Source: Hyphomicrobiaceae bacterium UBA7697
Lineage (GTDB): Bacteria > Pseudomonadota > Alphaproteobacteria > Rhizobiales > Methyloligellaceae
Reading direction: 5' to 3'
Length of the DNA stretch: 64,000 nt
NCBI GenBank assembly: GCA_002482645.1
Contig: DLGJ01000008.1
Coordinates: forward strand, 248,001-312,000
In this document: positions 41,195-56,791 of the stretch, one piece after another
Position numbering within the stretch: position 1 is the first letter of the stretch
Layout of the letters: the number at the start of each line of letters is the position of its first letter
Program-made: the position numbers and the translations under genes
The notes under the pieces: model-generated
Database searches by the model: none
Told to the model about the DNA's origin: nothing
What the model saw: the letters and a program-made list of their open reading frames with translations, nothing else

Positions 41195-41219
41195 GATCTT
41201 GAGGCAAACCCTCAAGATC
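41195..41219. other. perfect 10-bp hairpin in str leader
   Basis: GATCTTGAGG (41195-41204) pairs fully with CCTCAAGATC (41210-41219) around CAAAC. It sits between the str promoter and the triple repeat. No T tract follows on the minus strand, so a terminator is unlikely. It may be a regulatory structure or a dispersed palindrome. Confidence 0.75.
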
Positions 41220-41317
41220 ATGACCCCGATTTGATCCCGGTTAGTCCGGCAGCGTCTAACCCGCGCCCCAAAGAGCAACCTCTCGGTGGGCTACCGCCTG
41301 CCGCTAAAAGTGGCCGC

Positions 41318-41347
41318 GTTGTATCAGGCCGTTTCTCTTAACGTCAA
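41318..41347 (-). promoter_or_regulatory. sigma70-type promoter for the str operon
   Basis: On the minus strand TTGACG (41342-41347) is followed after 18 nt by TACAAC (41318-41323). It lies in the 408-nt gap between rpoC and rpsL and predicts a leader of roughly 290 nt carrying the hairpins described separately. Confidence 0.6.
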
Positions 41348-41371
41348 GGGTTGAAGCACCGGAATTCGGGG

Positions 41372-41407
41372 ACCAAGCGCCGTTTTTTTAGGGTTTCGCC
41401 GCTTGGT
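41372..41407 (-). terminator. hairpin after rpoC, possible weak terminator
   Basis: ACCAAGCG (41372-41379) pairs with CGCTTGGT (41400-41407) around a 20-nt loop, 22 nt after the rpoC stop. Adjacent G and C runs can extend the stem. No T tract follows on the minus strand, so termination may be partial. Confidence 0.45.
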
Positions 41408-41428
41408 TCCCGATATCTCCGTCTGCCT

Positions 41429-45655
<4,227 letters not shown>

Positions 45656-45736
45656 TCTGCTTGTCTCCAAATGGGCGGGGTCGCCGCCCTTCGGTTGGCC
45701 GAAACTGGTGTGTATCGAAGCGTCCGCGCTCGACGC

Positions 45737-49867
<4,131 letters not shown>

Positions 49868-49957
49868 GTGGTCCTCTCAAAGCTCGTCGCGACCGCTCGC
49901 CTGAATCCCCGCCTTGGCGGAAACTCAAGGGAACCGTCACGTCCTACGAATATAGAT

Positions 49958-50015
49958 GGGTTAGAGGCTCGGGCCGACCCCGGTATATGGGGACGGCCCG
50001 GGCCTCCTTCAACCC
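49958..50015 (-). other. long hairpin between rplL and rpoB (processing or attenuator site)
   Basis: Stems GAGGC / GCCTC (49964-49968 with 50002-50006) and CGGGCCG / CGGCCCG (49970-49976 with 49994-50000) stack, with a T.G pair between them. An inner CCCC / GGGG follows after one mismatch, and an outer GGGTT / AACCC (49958-49962 with 50011-50015) adds to the base. No T tract follows. The equivalent E. coli gap carries an attenuator and an RNase III site. Confidence 0.75.
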
Positions 50016-50019
50016 AAAG

Positions 50020-50400
50020 CTACTTGAGCTCGACCGACGCGCCGGCGTCCTCGAGCTGCTTCTTGATCTTCTCGGCCTCGTCCTTGGCAACGCCTTCCTT
50101 GACGGGCTTGGGCGCACCCTCGACCAGATCCTTGGCCTCTTTCAGGCCGAGGCTGGTGATCGCGCGCACTTCCTTGATGACGTTGATTTTCTTCTCGCCT
50201 GCCGCGGTCAGGATGACGTCGAACTCGTCCTTCTCCTCGGCTGCTGCGGCTTCGCCGCCAGCACCGCCCGCTACCGCCGCGACGGCCACCGGAGCGGCCG
50301 CGGACACGCCCCACTTCTCCTCAAGGATCTTGGCCAGTTCGGCCGCCTCGAGCACCGTGAGGCTCGAAAGATCGTCTGCGATTTTCTGAAGATCTGCCAT
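50020..50400 (-). CDS. rplL: 50S ribosomal protein L7/L12
   Basis: The 126-residue stalk protein has an N-terminal dimerisation helix ([20 protein letters not shown]), an Ala-rich hinge and a C-terminal factor-binding domain ([40 protein letters not shown]). It recruits EF-Tu, EF-G and IF2. It follows rplJ by 52 nt. Confidence 0.97.
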   Translation of the reverse strand: MADLQKIADDLSSLTVLEAAELAKILEEKWGVSAAAPVAVAAVAGGAGGEAAAAEEKDEFDVILTAAGEKKINVIKEVRAITSLGLKEAKDLVEGAPKPVKEGVAKDEAEKIKKQLEDAGASVELK

Positions 50401-50452
50401 TGTCTTATCCTCGTACGTTCAACTCTGTGTTTCGATATGTGTCGTCAAAGGC

Positions 50453-50968
50453 CTACGCTGCGTCCTTCGCGCCATACGCGCCGAAGACCCGCGCGAGCTG
50501 AGCGGCCGGTGCGGCAACCGTGCGGGCAATCTTGCCCGCCGGCGCCTGAAGCAGACCAACCAGCTTTCCACGCAGTTCGTCGAGCGACGGCAGGTCGGCG
50601 AGCGAACTCACCGCCTTGGCGTCGAGAACAGTGGCGCCCATCGCGCCGCCCAGGATCACGAACTTGTCGTTGCCCTTGGCAAACTTGACGGCCACCTTAG
50701 GCGCCGCAATGGGATCGTCGGAATAGGCGAGGCATGTCGGCCCCGACATCAAATCCGAAATTCCCTGGGCGTCGGTTCCTTCCAGCGCGAGCTTCACAAG
50801 CCTGTTCTTCGCCACCTTGACCCGGCCGCCAGCGTCTCTCATGTCGCTGCGCAGCTTGGTCATTTCGGCAACCGAAAGGCCCGCGTAGTGAGCCACGACG
50901 ACGACGCCGGTATTGGCGAAGACATCGCTAAGCGCGGATACGACTTCGCGCTTCTCAGCTCTTTCCAT
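50453..50968 (-). CDS. rplJ: 50S ribosomal protein L10
   Basis: The 171-residue stalk base protein starts [20 protein letters not shown] at ATG 50966-50968, with GGAG properly placed 5-6 nt upstream. An in-frame GTG two codons earlier overlaps that site and is less likely. It binds 23S rRNA helices 42-44 with L7/L12 dimers on its C-terminal helix. L10 or L10-L12 usually represses its own mRNA. Confidence 0.97.
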   Translation of the reverse strand: MERAEKREVVSALSDVFANTGVVVVAHYAGLSVAEMTKLRSDMRDAGGRVKVAKNRLVKLALEGTDAQGISDLMSGPTCLAYSDDPIAAPKVAVKFAKGNDKFVILGGAMGATVLDAKAVSSLADLPSLDELRGKLVGLLQAPAGKIARTVAAPAAQLARVFGAYGAKDAA

Positions 50969-51308
50969 GCTCACTCCGTTCTTTCAAACCCGCGGAAGGC
51001 TTGGAGCCGTAGCGGGCTTAGGCCACACTGAGCCGCGAAGGTTGCGGGAAAGACCAAAAGCCATCCCGCGTCTGTCGCGGCGCTCTGTTGCCTGTCCCGC
51101 TCGTTCACGCCGAAACGCGCGTGAGCCACATACGAGGACTAAAGCGATCTTCCGGCCGCGGACGCCCGCGGCCATCGAACCGTTCGTCTCCCGTCTCATG
51201 CAGGCCCGAAAGGCTTAAGCGGTTTCCCGCACCTGCAATCTCGGACAGGTTTGGGCCGCACGGCGAACCGGACGGCCCTTCGGAACCGAAGTTCCGAAAC
51301 TCTTCCGG
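50969..51308 (-). promoter_or_regulatory. rplA-rplJ intergenic leader with two hairpins
   Basis: This 340-nt gap holds no gene. A perfect 8-bp GC hairpin (GGCCGCGG / CCGCGGCC, 51154-51173, loop ACGC) lies midway. On the minus strand TTCGGAAC-TTCG-GTTCCGAA (51279-51298) forms a very stable UUCG tetraloop just after the rplA stop. In other bacteria this gap carries the L10 autoregulatory leader and a promoter; I could not locate the L10-binding fold or a promoter with confidence. Confidence 0.55.
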
Positions 51309-52007
51309 CTAAGCGCCGCCGACGCTGGCGGGCTCCACCTTGATGCCGGGCCCCATGGTGGAGGTCACGGCGATCCGCTTCACAAAGGTTCCCTTCGCGC
51401 CGGACGGCTTGGCCTTGACCACCGCATCGGTGAAGGCGCGGATATTGTCGACCAGCGCCTCCTCGGTGAAGCTCGCCTTGCCCACGCCGGCATGAATGAC
51501 GCCGGCCTTCTCGACGCGGAATTCCACCGCACCGCCCTTGGCCGCCTGCACGGCCTCGGCGATGTCGGTGGTCACGGTTCCGACCTTCGGGTTCGGCATC
51601 ATGCCACGCGGGCCGAGCACTTTGCCGAGACGGCCGACGAGCGGCATCATATCCGGCGTCGCGATGCAGCGATCGAACTCGATGACGCCCTTCTGCACCT
51701 GCTCGACGAGATCCTCGGCGCCGACGACCTCGGCACCCGCCTTCTTGGCCTCGTCGGCCTTGTCGCCCTTGGCGAAGACGCCAACGCGAAGGCTGCGTCC
51801 GGACCCATGCGGCAACTGGCACACGCCACGCACCATCTGATCGGCGTGACGCGGATCGACACCAAGATTCATGGCGATCTCTACCGTTTCGTCGAACTTG
51901 GACTTGGCACCGCTCTTGACCAGCTTCACAGCTTCTTCGATGGCGTAGAGCTTGTCGTTGTCGACGTCGTCCGCGGCGGCGCGAAACCTCTTACCAGGCT
52001 TGCTCAT
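51309..52007 (-). CDS. rplA: 50S ribosomal protein L1
   Basis: The 232-residue mobile-stalk protein ([40 protein letters not shown], and [20 protein letters not shown]) binds 23S helices 76-78, contacts E-site tRNA and commonly represses the rplK-rplA mRNA. It lies 5 nt after rplK. Confidence 0.97.
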   Translation of the reverse strand: MSKPGKRFRAAADDVDNDKLYAIEEAVKLVKSGAKSKFDETVEIAMNLGVDPRHADQMVRGVCQLPHGSGRSLRVGVFAKGDKADEAKKAGAEVVGAEDLVEQVQKGVIEFDRCIATPDMMPLVGRLGKVLGPRGMMPNPKVGTVTTDIAEAVQAAKGGAVEFRVEKAGVIHAGVGKASFTEEALVDNIRAFTDAVVKAKPSGAKGTFVKRIAVTSTMGPGIKVEPASVGGA

Positions 52008-52012
52008 CGTCT

Positions 52013-52441
52013 CTACTCCTGAACCTGAAGACCCATCGAACGGGCGGACCCGGCGATGATCTTCATCGCTTGCTCGACGGTGTTGGCGTTCAAATCCTGC
52101 ATCTTCACTTCGGCGATCTCGCGAAGCTGATCCTGGGTCACCTTGCCGGCAACGGTGCGGCCCGGCTCCTTGGAGCCTTTGCCCGCCTTCGCGGCCTTCT
52201 TCAGGAGATAGGACGCGGGCGGCGTCTTCATCTCGAAGGTAAAGGACCGGTCCGCGTAAACCGTGATCACCGTCGGAATCGGCGAACCCGGCTCAAGCTT
52301 CTGCGTGGCCGCGTTGAACGCCTTGCAGAACTCCGGAATGTTCACGCCGCGCTGACCGAGCGCCGGACCGATCGGCGGCGAGGGATTCGCCTGGCCTGCC
52401 GGCACTTGCAGCTTGATGTAACCGTCAATCTTCTTCGCCAT
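52013..52441 (-). CDS. rplK: 50S ribosomal protein L11
   Basis: The 142-residue protein ([40 protein letters not shown]) binds the GTPase-centre rRNA with L10 and is needed for RelA activation and RF1 function. Complete, and 52 nt after nusG. Confidence 0.97.
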   Translation of the reverse strand: MAKKIDGYIKLQVPAGQANPSPPIGPALGQRGVNIPEFCKAFNAATQKLEPGSPIPTVITVYADRSFTFEMKTPPASYLLKKAAKAGKGSKEPGRTVAGKVTQDQLREIAEVKMQDLNANTVEQAMKIIAGSARSMGLQVQE

Positions 52442-52493
52442 CCCAGTACGTCCTGCGTTTTACTTCGCGCGCGCCACACATGCTGCGCGCCCG

Positions 52494-53024
52494 TTAGAGT
52501 TTCTCCACTTGCGCATATTCGAGCTCGACCGGCGTCGCCCGGCCAAAAATCGAAACCGCCACTTTCAGCCGTGCCCGCTCCTCGTCGACCTCTTCGACGA
52601 GACCGTTGAACGAGGCAAACGGTCCATCGGCCACACGCACCTGCTCGCCGATCTCGAAAGTCACGGAGGGCTTCGGCCGTTCCACGCCTTCCTGGACCTG
52701 CTGGAGGATGCGGCCCGCCTCCTCTTCGCTGATCGGAATGGGCTTGTTGTCCGTACCCAGGAAGCCGGTGACCTTCGGCGTGTCCTTGATCAGATGATAG
52801 GTCTCGTCGTTGAGCTCCATCTTGACCAGCACGTAGCCCGGAAAGAACTTCCGTTCCGACGCCACCTTCCGGCCGCGCCGCATCTCCACGACCTCTTCCA
52901 TCGGAACGAGCACTTCCTCGAACTTCTCTCCAAGGCCGGCGGATTCGGCCCGCTCCCTGATGGATTCGGCGACCTTCCGCTCGAAGTTCGAGTAGGCGTG
53001 GACGATATACCAGCGCATAGCCAT
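52494..53024 (-). CDS. nusG: transcription elongation/antitermination factor NusG
   Basis: The 176-residue protein has an NGN domain (AMRWYIVHAYSNFERKVAES, RKFFPGYVLVKMELNDETYH) and C-terminal KOW domain (FEIGEQVRVADGPFASFNG). It binds RNA polymerase and couples to Rho and S10. The ATG at 53022-53024 matches the family; its binding site is weak (GGAGG is 16 nt away). A longer reading frame upstream overlaps secE and the tRNA and is rejected. It is 20 nt after secE. Confidence 0.95.
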   Translation of the reverse strand: MAMRWYIVHAYSNFERKVAESIRERAESAGLGEKFEEVLVPMEEVVEMRRGRKVASERKFFPGYVLVKMELNDETYHLIKDTPKVTGFLGTDNKPIPISEEEAGRILQQVQEGVERPKPSVTFEIGEQVRVADGPFASFNGLVEEVDEERARLKVAVSIFGRATPVELEYAQVEKL

Positions 53025-53044
53025 CGGACTGAAGCTTCGACCTC

Positions 53045-53245
53045 CTAGTAAAACCTGATGCCGAGAATCAGCTGCACGACCGTGCCGAGCACCCAGTCCA
53101 CCCCGAGAAAGAACAGGGCTGCGATGATCGACATGATGACCACCATGATCGTGGTGACCACCGTCTCGCGGCGCGTCGGCCAGGTGACTTTCGACACCTC
53201 GGTGCGCACCTGCTGAAGAAACTCGAATGGATTCGTTCTCGCCAT
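53045..53245 (-). CDS. secE: preprotein translocase subunit SecE
   Basis: The 66-residue single-helix form (TNPFEFLQQVRTEVSKVTWP, ETVVTTIMVVIMSIIAALFF) has the conserved amphipathic helix and WPTRRET stretch. It clamps SecY in the membrane. It sits between tRNA-Trp and nusG, the standard order. Confidence 0.96.
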   Translation of the reverse strand: MARTNPFEFLQQVRTEVSKVTWPTRRETVVTTIMVVIMSIIAALFFLGVDWVLGTVVQLILGIRFY

Positions 53246-53366
53246 CTTCGTTCTTAATTACAGGACCTTTCGCGTCCCGCCTCGCCCTACACTCAAGGAG
53301 CGCGCGCTCATGAGCTCTTCGCCGCCGCACCGGAGCTCTTCGGAGCCGAGCTTGGCCTCCACGCCG

Positions 53367-53443
53367 TGGCAGGAGTGGAGGGACTCGAACCCCCAACCCC
53401 CGGTTTTGGAGACCGGTGCTCTAGCCAGTTGAGCTACACTCCT
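53367..53443 (-). tRNA. tRNA-Trp (anticodon CCA)
   Basis: The 77-nt gene has acceptor stem AGGAGTG / CACTCCT, D-arm TAGCTCAACTGGCTAGAGCA, anticodon loop CTCCAAA and T-arm GGGTTCGAGTCCC. The terminal G-CCA is encoded. It immediately precedes secE, as in many bacteria. Confidence 0.95.
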
Positions 53444-53468
53444 ATCGTCCTCGTCACACTCGAACCAA

Positions 53469-53474
53469 ATTATA
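53469..53474 (-). promoter_or_regulatory. -10 element of probable tRNA-Trp/secE promoter
   Basis: A perfect TATAAT on the minus strand in the 63-nt gap between tRNA-Gly and tRNA-Trp predicts a start near 53461, about 18 nt before tRNA-Trp. The -35 is weak (CTGTAG at 16-17 nt), so confidence is moderate. Confidence 0.5.
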
Positions 53475-53506
53475 CAATCGTACCAACGGCCTACAGCCTA
53501 GCTTGC

Positions 53507-53580
53507 TGGAGCGGGTGAAGGGAATCGAACCCTCATCGTCAGCTTGGAAGGCTGCTGCTCTACCATTGAGCTACACCCGC
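53507..53580 (-). tRNA. tRNA-Gly (anticodon TCC)
   Basis: The 74-nt gene has acceptor GCGGGTG / CACCCGC, anticodon loop with TCC (CTTCCAA), T-arm GGGTTCGATTCCC and encoded CCA after discriminator T. It lies between tRNA-Tyr and tRNA-Trp on the same strand. Confidence 0.95.
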
Positions 53581-53607
53581 ATCCGTCTCCCACGAACTCC
53601 AAATCGG

Positions 53608-53692
53608 TGGTGGAGGGGGTTGGATTCGAACCAACGTAGGCATAGCCAACGGGTTTACAGCCCGTCCCCTTTAGCCACTCGGGCACCCCTCC
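53608..53692 (-). tRNA. tRNA-Tyr (anticodon GTA)
   Basis: The 85-nt gene has acceptor GGAGGGG / CCCCTCC, anticodon loop CTGTAAA and a long variable arm (GTTGGCTATGCCTAC region), with T-arm TGGTTCGAATCCA and encoded ACCA. It is the first gene of the 31-kb minus-strand block. TACAAT about 35 nt upstream (53727-53732 on the minus strand) may be its -10. Confidence 0.95.
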
Positions 53693-53794
53693 CTGAACCA
53701 AAAGAGTCCTGATGGATTGACTGGTGATTGTAACCAAGCAAAAACACCCCGCCGTCGGCCGGCAGGGTCCGCAATAGCCGCTGTTTATGGGTAG

Positions 53795-53837
53795 CCAGGC
53801 GGTCCCTGTCAACTGTAAATCAGGGACGAGCGCCTGG
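53795..53837. other. strong hairpin between tRNA-Tyr and rlmB
   Basis: CCAGGCG (53795-53801) pairs with CGCCTGG (53831-53837), and GTCCCTG (53802-53808) with CAGGGAC (53821-53827), with a GAG bulge and a 12-nt loop. It lies 67 nt before rlmB, in its probable 5' leader. No T tract is seen on either strand. Confidence 0.75.
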
Positions 53838-53903
53838 AATCCTTGGGGTTTATCCCCGGCCGAAGGACCGCGCGCAACCGCTGCTCCGCTAGGTTCCCCG
53901 ATC

Positions 53904-54701
53904 ATGACGCATCAAAAGACAAAGCATTCCAAACCCCTAGCCATGACCCGAGGCCGCGCGCAGCGCAACTCCGCGAAAAGTCATAACCCTGAGAGGGTTC
54001 TGCTCTTCGGTCTGCACGCCGTCCAAGCCGCGCTCGCCAACGAGAAGCGCCCGGTTTATGCCCTCCGCGCGACCGAGAACGCCGCGCACCGGCTGGCGTC
54101 CCTCATCGCGCAGCGCGGGCTTCAGCCCGAACGCGTGCTTCCGAGGGCACTGGACCGGGAGCTCGGCGCGGACACGGTGCATCAAGGCGTTCTTCTGGAG
54201 GCGGGGCCGCTCGATTCGCTCACCCTGGATGAGCTCGACCTCTCGGGAACGCTGCTCGTGCTGGATCAAGTTACCGATCCCCACAATGTGGGCGCCGCGC
54301 TCCGCTCGGCGGCCGCCTTCGGAGCGACGGGGCTGATCATGACCCAGCGCCACAGCCCTCCCCTCGGCGGCGTCCTTGCCAAATCCGCAAGCGGCGCGCT
54401 CGATCTCGTGCCCATCGTCCAGGTGCGCAATCTGGCGGAAGCCTTGGCCGAACTCGGCGAGCGGGGCGTGATGCGGCTCGGCCTTGCGGAAGAAGCGGAA
54501 ACGGCCCTCGAGGACACGCCGCTGCGGCATCCGCTGGCGCTGGTTCTCGGCGCGGAAGGCCGGGGCCTGCGGCAGCTCACGCGGGAACGCTGCGATGGGC
54601 TGTGCCGGATCTCGACCGTGAGCGCGCTGGCGAGCCTTAACGTCTCGAACGCCGCCGCCATCGCCCTTCACTGGGCGCAAGTGCGCATCACGCGCGACTG
54701 A
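53904..54701 (+). CDS. rlmB: 23S rRNA Gm2251 2'-O-methyltransferase (RlmB/TrmH family)
   Basis: The 265-residue protein has an N-terminal L30e-like substrate domain (VLLFGLHAVQAALANEKRPV) and a SPOUT knot. Motif 1 is DQVTDPHNVGAALRSAAAFG, motif 2 is LVLGAEGRGLRQLT, and motif 3 is ASLNVSNAAAIALH. It methylates a 23S P-loop guanosine in E. coli. The ATG at 53904 or at 53943 could be used; the extra 13 basic residues are typical of alphaproteobacterial members. It faces a convergent exported-protein gene. Confidence 0.9.
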   Translation: MTHQKTKHSKPLAMTRGRAQRNSAKSHNPERVLLFGLHAVQAALANEKRPVYALRATENAAHRLASLIAQRGLQPERVLPRALDRELGADTVHQGVLLEAGPLDSLTLDELDLSGTLLVLDQVTDPHNVGAALRSAAAFGATGLIMTQRHSPPLGGVLAKSASGALDLVPIVQVRNLAEALAELGERGVMRLGLAEEAETALEDTPLRHPLALVLGAEGRGLRQLTRERCDGLCRISTVSALASLNVSNAAAIALHWAQVRITRD

Positions 54702-54703
54702 GG

Positions 54704-54755
54704 CCGGACGAACGAGAGGGGGCCGGCGCTTCCACGCCCTCCCCCTCGCGTCCGG
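54704..54755. terminator. bidirectional GC-rich terminator-like hairpin
   Basis: CCGGACG (54704-54710) pairs with CGTCCGG (54749-54755), and GAGGGGG (54716-54722) with CCCCCTC (54741-54747). It separates rlmB from the facing exported-protein gene. No T run follows, so efficiency is uncertain. Confidence 0.6.
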
Positions 54756-54789
54756 GAATCAACCAGTACGCACTGGAAGCTCGACTGTC

Positions 54790-55200
54790 TTAGTTGCAGA
54801 AGCGGCGGCCGAAGGAATCGTACCAGCAGTTCCGGCGCCAATAGCAATTGCCCGGCCCGAGATTGCAGCTCCCCGCATAGGCGGGCTGTGTGTAGTTGGC
54901 GTAGAGGTTCGGCGACCGGTAGAAATAGGCACGCCGAGCCGGAACGCCGCATGGGGCGACGCAGGGCGCGACCGGCGCCACGGCCACCGGCGCGGCAACG
55001 CAGGGCGAAACACACGGAACCGCGGCCACGACGCGCGGCCGGCGCAATCGGCGCAGCGGAATCGGCTGAGGCGTCGGCACGAGCACCGCGGCGTTGCAGC
55101 CGCTCGCAACGACGCAACCGGCCTCGGCCTCGGGCGCGGACATCAGGCTGAAGCCAGCCGCCACGATCGCGGCGGCAACAACACTCATGAGGATCTTCAT
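54790..55200 (-). CDS. exported Cys/Pro-rich protein of unknown function
   Basis: The 136-residue product has a signal peptide (ILMSVVAAAIVAAGFSLMSA). It continues with a Pro/Val/Ala-rich segment containing repeated CVxPC/CVAPC pairs, and ends in an aromatic Cys-rich part (SCNLGPGNCYWRRNCWYDSF). The many cysteines suggest disulfide-bonded periplasmic or surface localisation. No named family was recognised. The ATG at 55198-55200 has GGAG seven nt upstream; the frame upstream is rejected. Confidence 0.72.
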   Translation of the reverse strand: MKILMSVVAAAIVAAGFSLMSAPEAEAGCVVASGCNAAVLVPTPQPIPLRRLRRPRVVAAVPCVSPCVAAPVAVAPVAPCVAPCGVPARRAYFYRSPNLYANYTQPAYAGSCNLGPGNCYWRRNCWYDSFGRRFCN

Positions 55201-55438
55201 CTTGGAACTCCACTCGGCACTTGCAGGGCAGCCACCCCTGGGCCTCGCACAAGCCGCGCGGCTGACAAGGCCAAGACTAATCAGTCCAAGTATCGGCAAA
55301 GTTAATGGAGCGGCATCTATGCAAGAAAATGCATTGAGTCAGGGTTAACGCCTGCTCCAAAACGAAACAACTTTGAGCCAAGAAAGAATTATAGGGCGTT
55401 ATACACAAAAGCTTGTGGCGGCACCGCCGGATGCGCCG

Positions 55439-55744
55439 CTATTTCATGGCGCGATCCGCCCACGCATTGCCCGTGCCCGAAGCGCCATCGGGATAGTGGA
55501 AATACGGCTCGCAACGCGGGAAGTTTTCGCCCGCCGTGGTGTAGGGCCGGTAGAACCACCAATAGTTCCGGTCGAGGCAATGGGCTTGCGTGACCCGCTT
55601 CATATGACCGAAACCGATGAGGCCACGATTGGTGATGATGTCGACCTGCTCGCCAGCCCGCGCGGGGCCGTTCGGCGCAAGCGCGACGGCCATGAACACC
55701 CCCGCGACAGCTGCGAACGCCCATGCCGATCTCAGTCCGGCCAT
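55439..55744 (-). CDS. exported aromatic-rich protein of unknown function
   Basis: The 101-residue product has a signal peptide (AWAFAAVAGVFMAVALAPNG, cleavage likely after ARA). A short mature domain follows, with many Tyr/Trp/His and two Cys (QAHCLDRNYWWFYRPYTTAG, RCEPYFHYPDG). Only the part starting at ATG 55742-55744 resembles coding sequence; the long upstream frame is a shadow of the DUF883 gene. Function is unknown. Confidence 0.65.
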   Translation of the reverse strand: MAGLRSAWAFAAVAGVFMAVALAPNGPARAGEQVDIITNRGLIGFGHMKRVTQAHCLDRNYWWFYRPYTTAGENFPRCEPYFHYPDGASGTGNAWADRAMK

Positions 55745-55963
55745 TCTTTCGAATCCCTCTGGGATACCCCTGTTAAGCGCTCGGATTCTAAACGAACAGA
55801 TGGAGTCGGGCAATGAAGGCAGTGCGCTGAATGCGCAACAGTCGGACAAGAAATCGTCGGACATGCTATACGGGCTTGCCTTGACATTGGCCGAATGACA
55901 TTGGCCCAACGCTGCACACGTGAAGACGACACACGTCAACCGCTCTGGAAGGAGAAACCCCAC

Positions 55964-56203
55964 ATGGCGACCCAGCGCAATGAGACCGAAGACCTCGCCG
56001 CGCAGATCGAAGCCATCCGCGCCGAGATGCAGAACATGACGGATACGATCAGCCGCATCGCCGGCAAGGGCATGGACCGCGCCCACGACAAAGCGCTCGA
56101 AACCAAGGCGAGCGCCGAAGAAGCCATCAAGGAGAACCCGCTCCAAGCCATCGCGATCGCCGCCGGGCTAGGCCTGCTCATTGGCATCCTGACCCGCCGT
56201 TAG
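55964..56203 (+). CDS. DUF883 (ElaB/YqjD-like) membrane-anchored protein
   Basis: The 79-residue protein has a long amphipathic helix with heptad-like charge (AAQIEAIRAEMQNMTDTISR) and one C-terminal transmembrane helix ending in the family's Gly-rich GLLIGILTRR. ElaB/YqjD proteins tether to the inner membrane and bind ribosomes in stationary phase in E. coli. GGAAGGAG lies 9 nt upstream of the ATG at 55964. A holin-like gene follows 10 nt later, as with yqjD-yqjE. Confidence 0.87.
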   Translation: MATQRNETEDLAAQIEAIRAEMQNMTDTISRIAGKGMDRAHDKALETKASAEEAIKENPLQAIAIAAGLGLLIGILTRR

Positions 56204-56213
56204 GAGAGGAACC

Positions 56214-56624
56214 ATGCTGCGGCTCGCGCTTTCGCTGGTCTCCTCGCTCCAAACAGGGGCCCGGCTCAAAGACACGGTGGAACGGTCCATCCGCCAGGCC
56301 GCGATCGTCGTGGCCGCGATCGTGGCGCTTCTCTTCGCGGCCGGCTTCGGCCTGGCCGCAGGCTATCATGCTCTGGTGCAGAACGGCTTCGCGCCGCCCG
56401 CAGCCGCGGGGCTGATCGCCGGCGTGCTGGCGCTCATCGGCATCGTGCTCCTGTTCATCGGCTTGCGAAAGTCCCGTCCGCGGCAGCCGGACTTCGTGAA
56501 CGCGCCGGCCGAAGGCCTCGCCATGGTCGACCAAAGCTTGAACAAGGCCATGAAGCAGGTCGGGCCTATGACGCTTCTCGCCGTCGCCTTTGCCGTCGGC
56601 GTCCTCGCGAGCCGCCGCCGCTGA
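56214..56624 (+). CDS. phage-holin-like (YqjE-type) inner-membrane protein
   Basis: The 136-residue protein has two main helices (AAIVVAAIVALLFAAGFGLA, LIAGVLALIGIVLLFIGLR) and a third near the C-terminus (GPMTLLAVAFAVGVLASRRR), matching the PF07332 holin-superfamily group associated with YqjD/DUF883. AGGAGAGGAACC lies just before the ATG. It probably forms an operon with the DUF883 gene. A stress or stationary-phase envelope role is known for YqjD relatives; the exact function here is inference. Confidence 0.82.
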   Translation: MLRLALSLVSSLQTGARLKDTVERSIRQAAIVVAAIVALLFAAGFGLAAGYHALVQNGFAPPAAAGLIAGVLALIGIVLLFIGLRKSRPRQPDFVNAPAEGLAMVDQSLNKAMKQVGPMTLLAVAFAVGVLASRRR

Positions 56625-56791
56625 CGCCACGGCCGGCCCGCGACAGGCCGCGGGCGGCATTCGCGACGACGCCATCCAGGCCCGTTTCCGGCAATTGCGT
56701 GCCGTCCTGAAACACACTTTAAGCCTCTCTTAACCATACGCCCCCCACCCTTCGTTCGAACGAGGCGGCACCGAGCGAGGGGCGAGGCGAA

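Noticed and set aside
41019..41234. Plus-strand frame through the triple repeat encoding an eight-residue repeat ([12 protein letters not shown])
   Set aside because: 24 bp happens to be a multiple of three. There is no Shine-Dalgarno site, and the conserved feature is the hairpin pairing, not the codons.
56752..56763. 12-bp palindrome TCGTTCGAACGA before the outer-membrane protein gene as a defined operator
   Set aside because: It is perfect but single, and no linked regulator is present; kept only as a remark in the gene entry.
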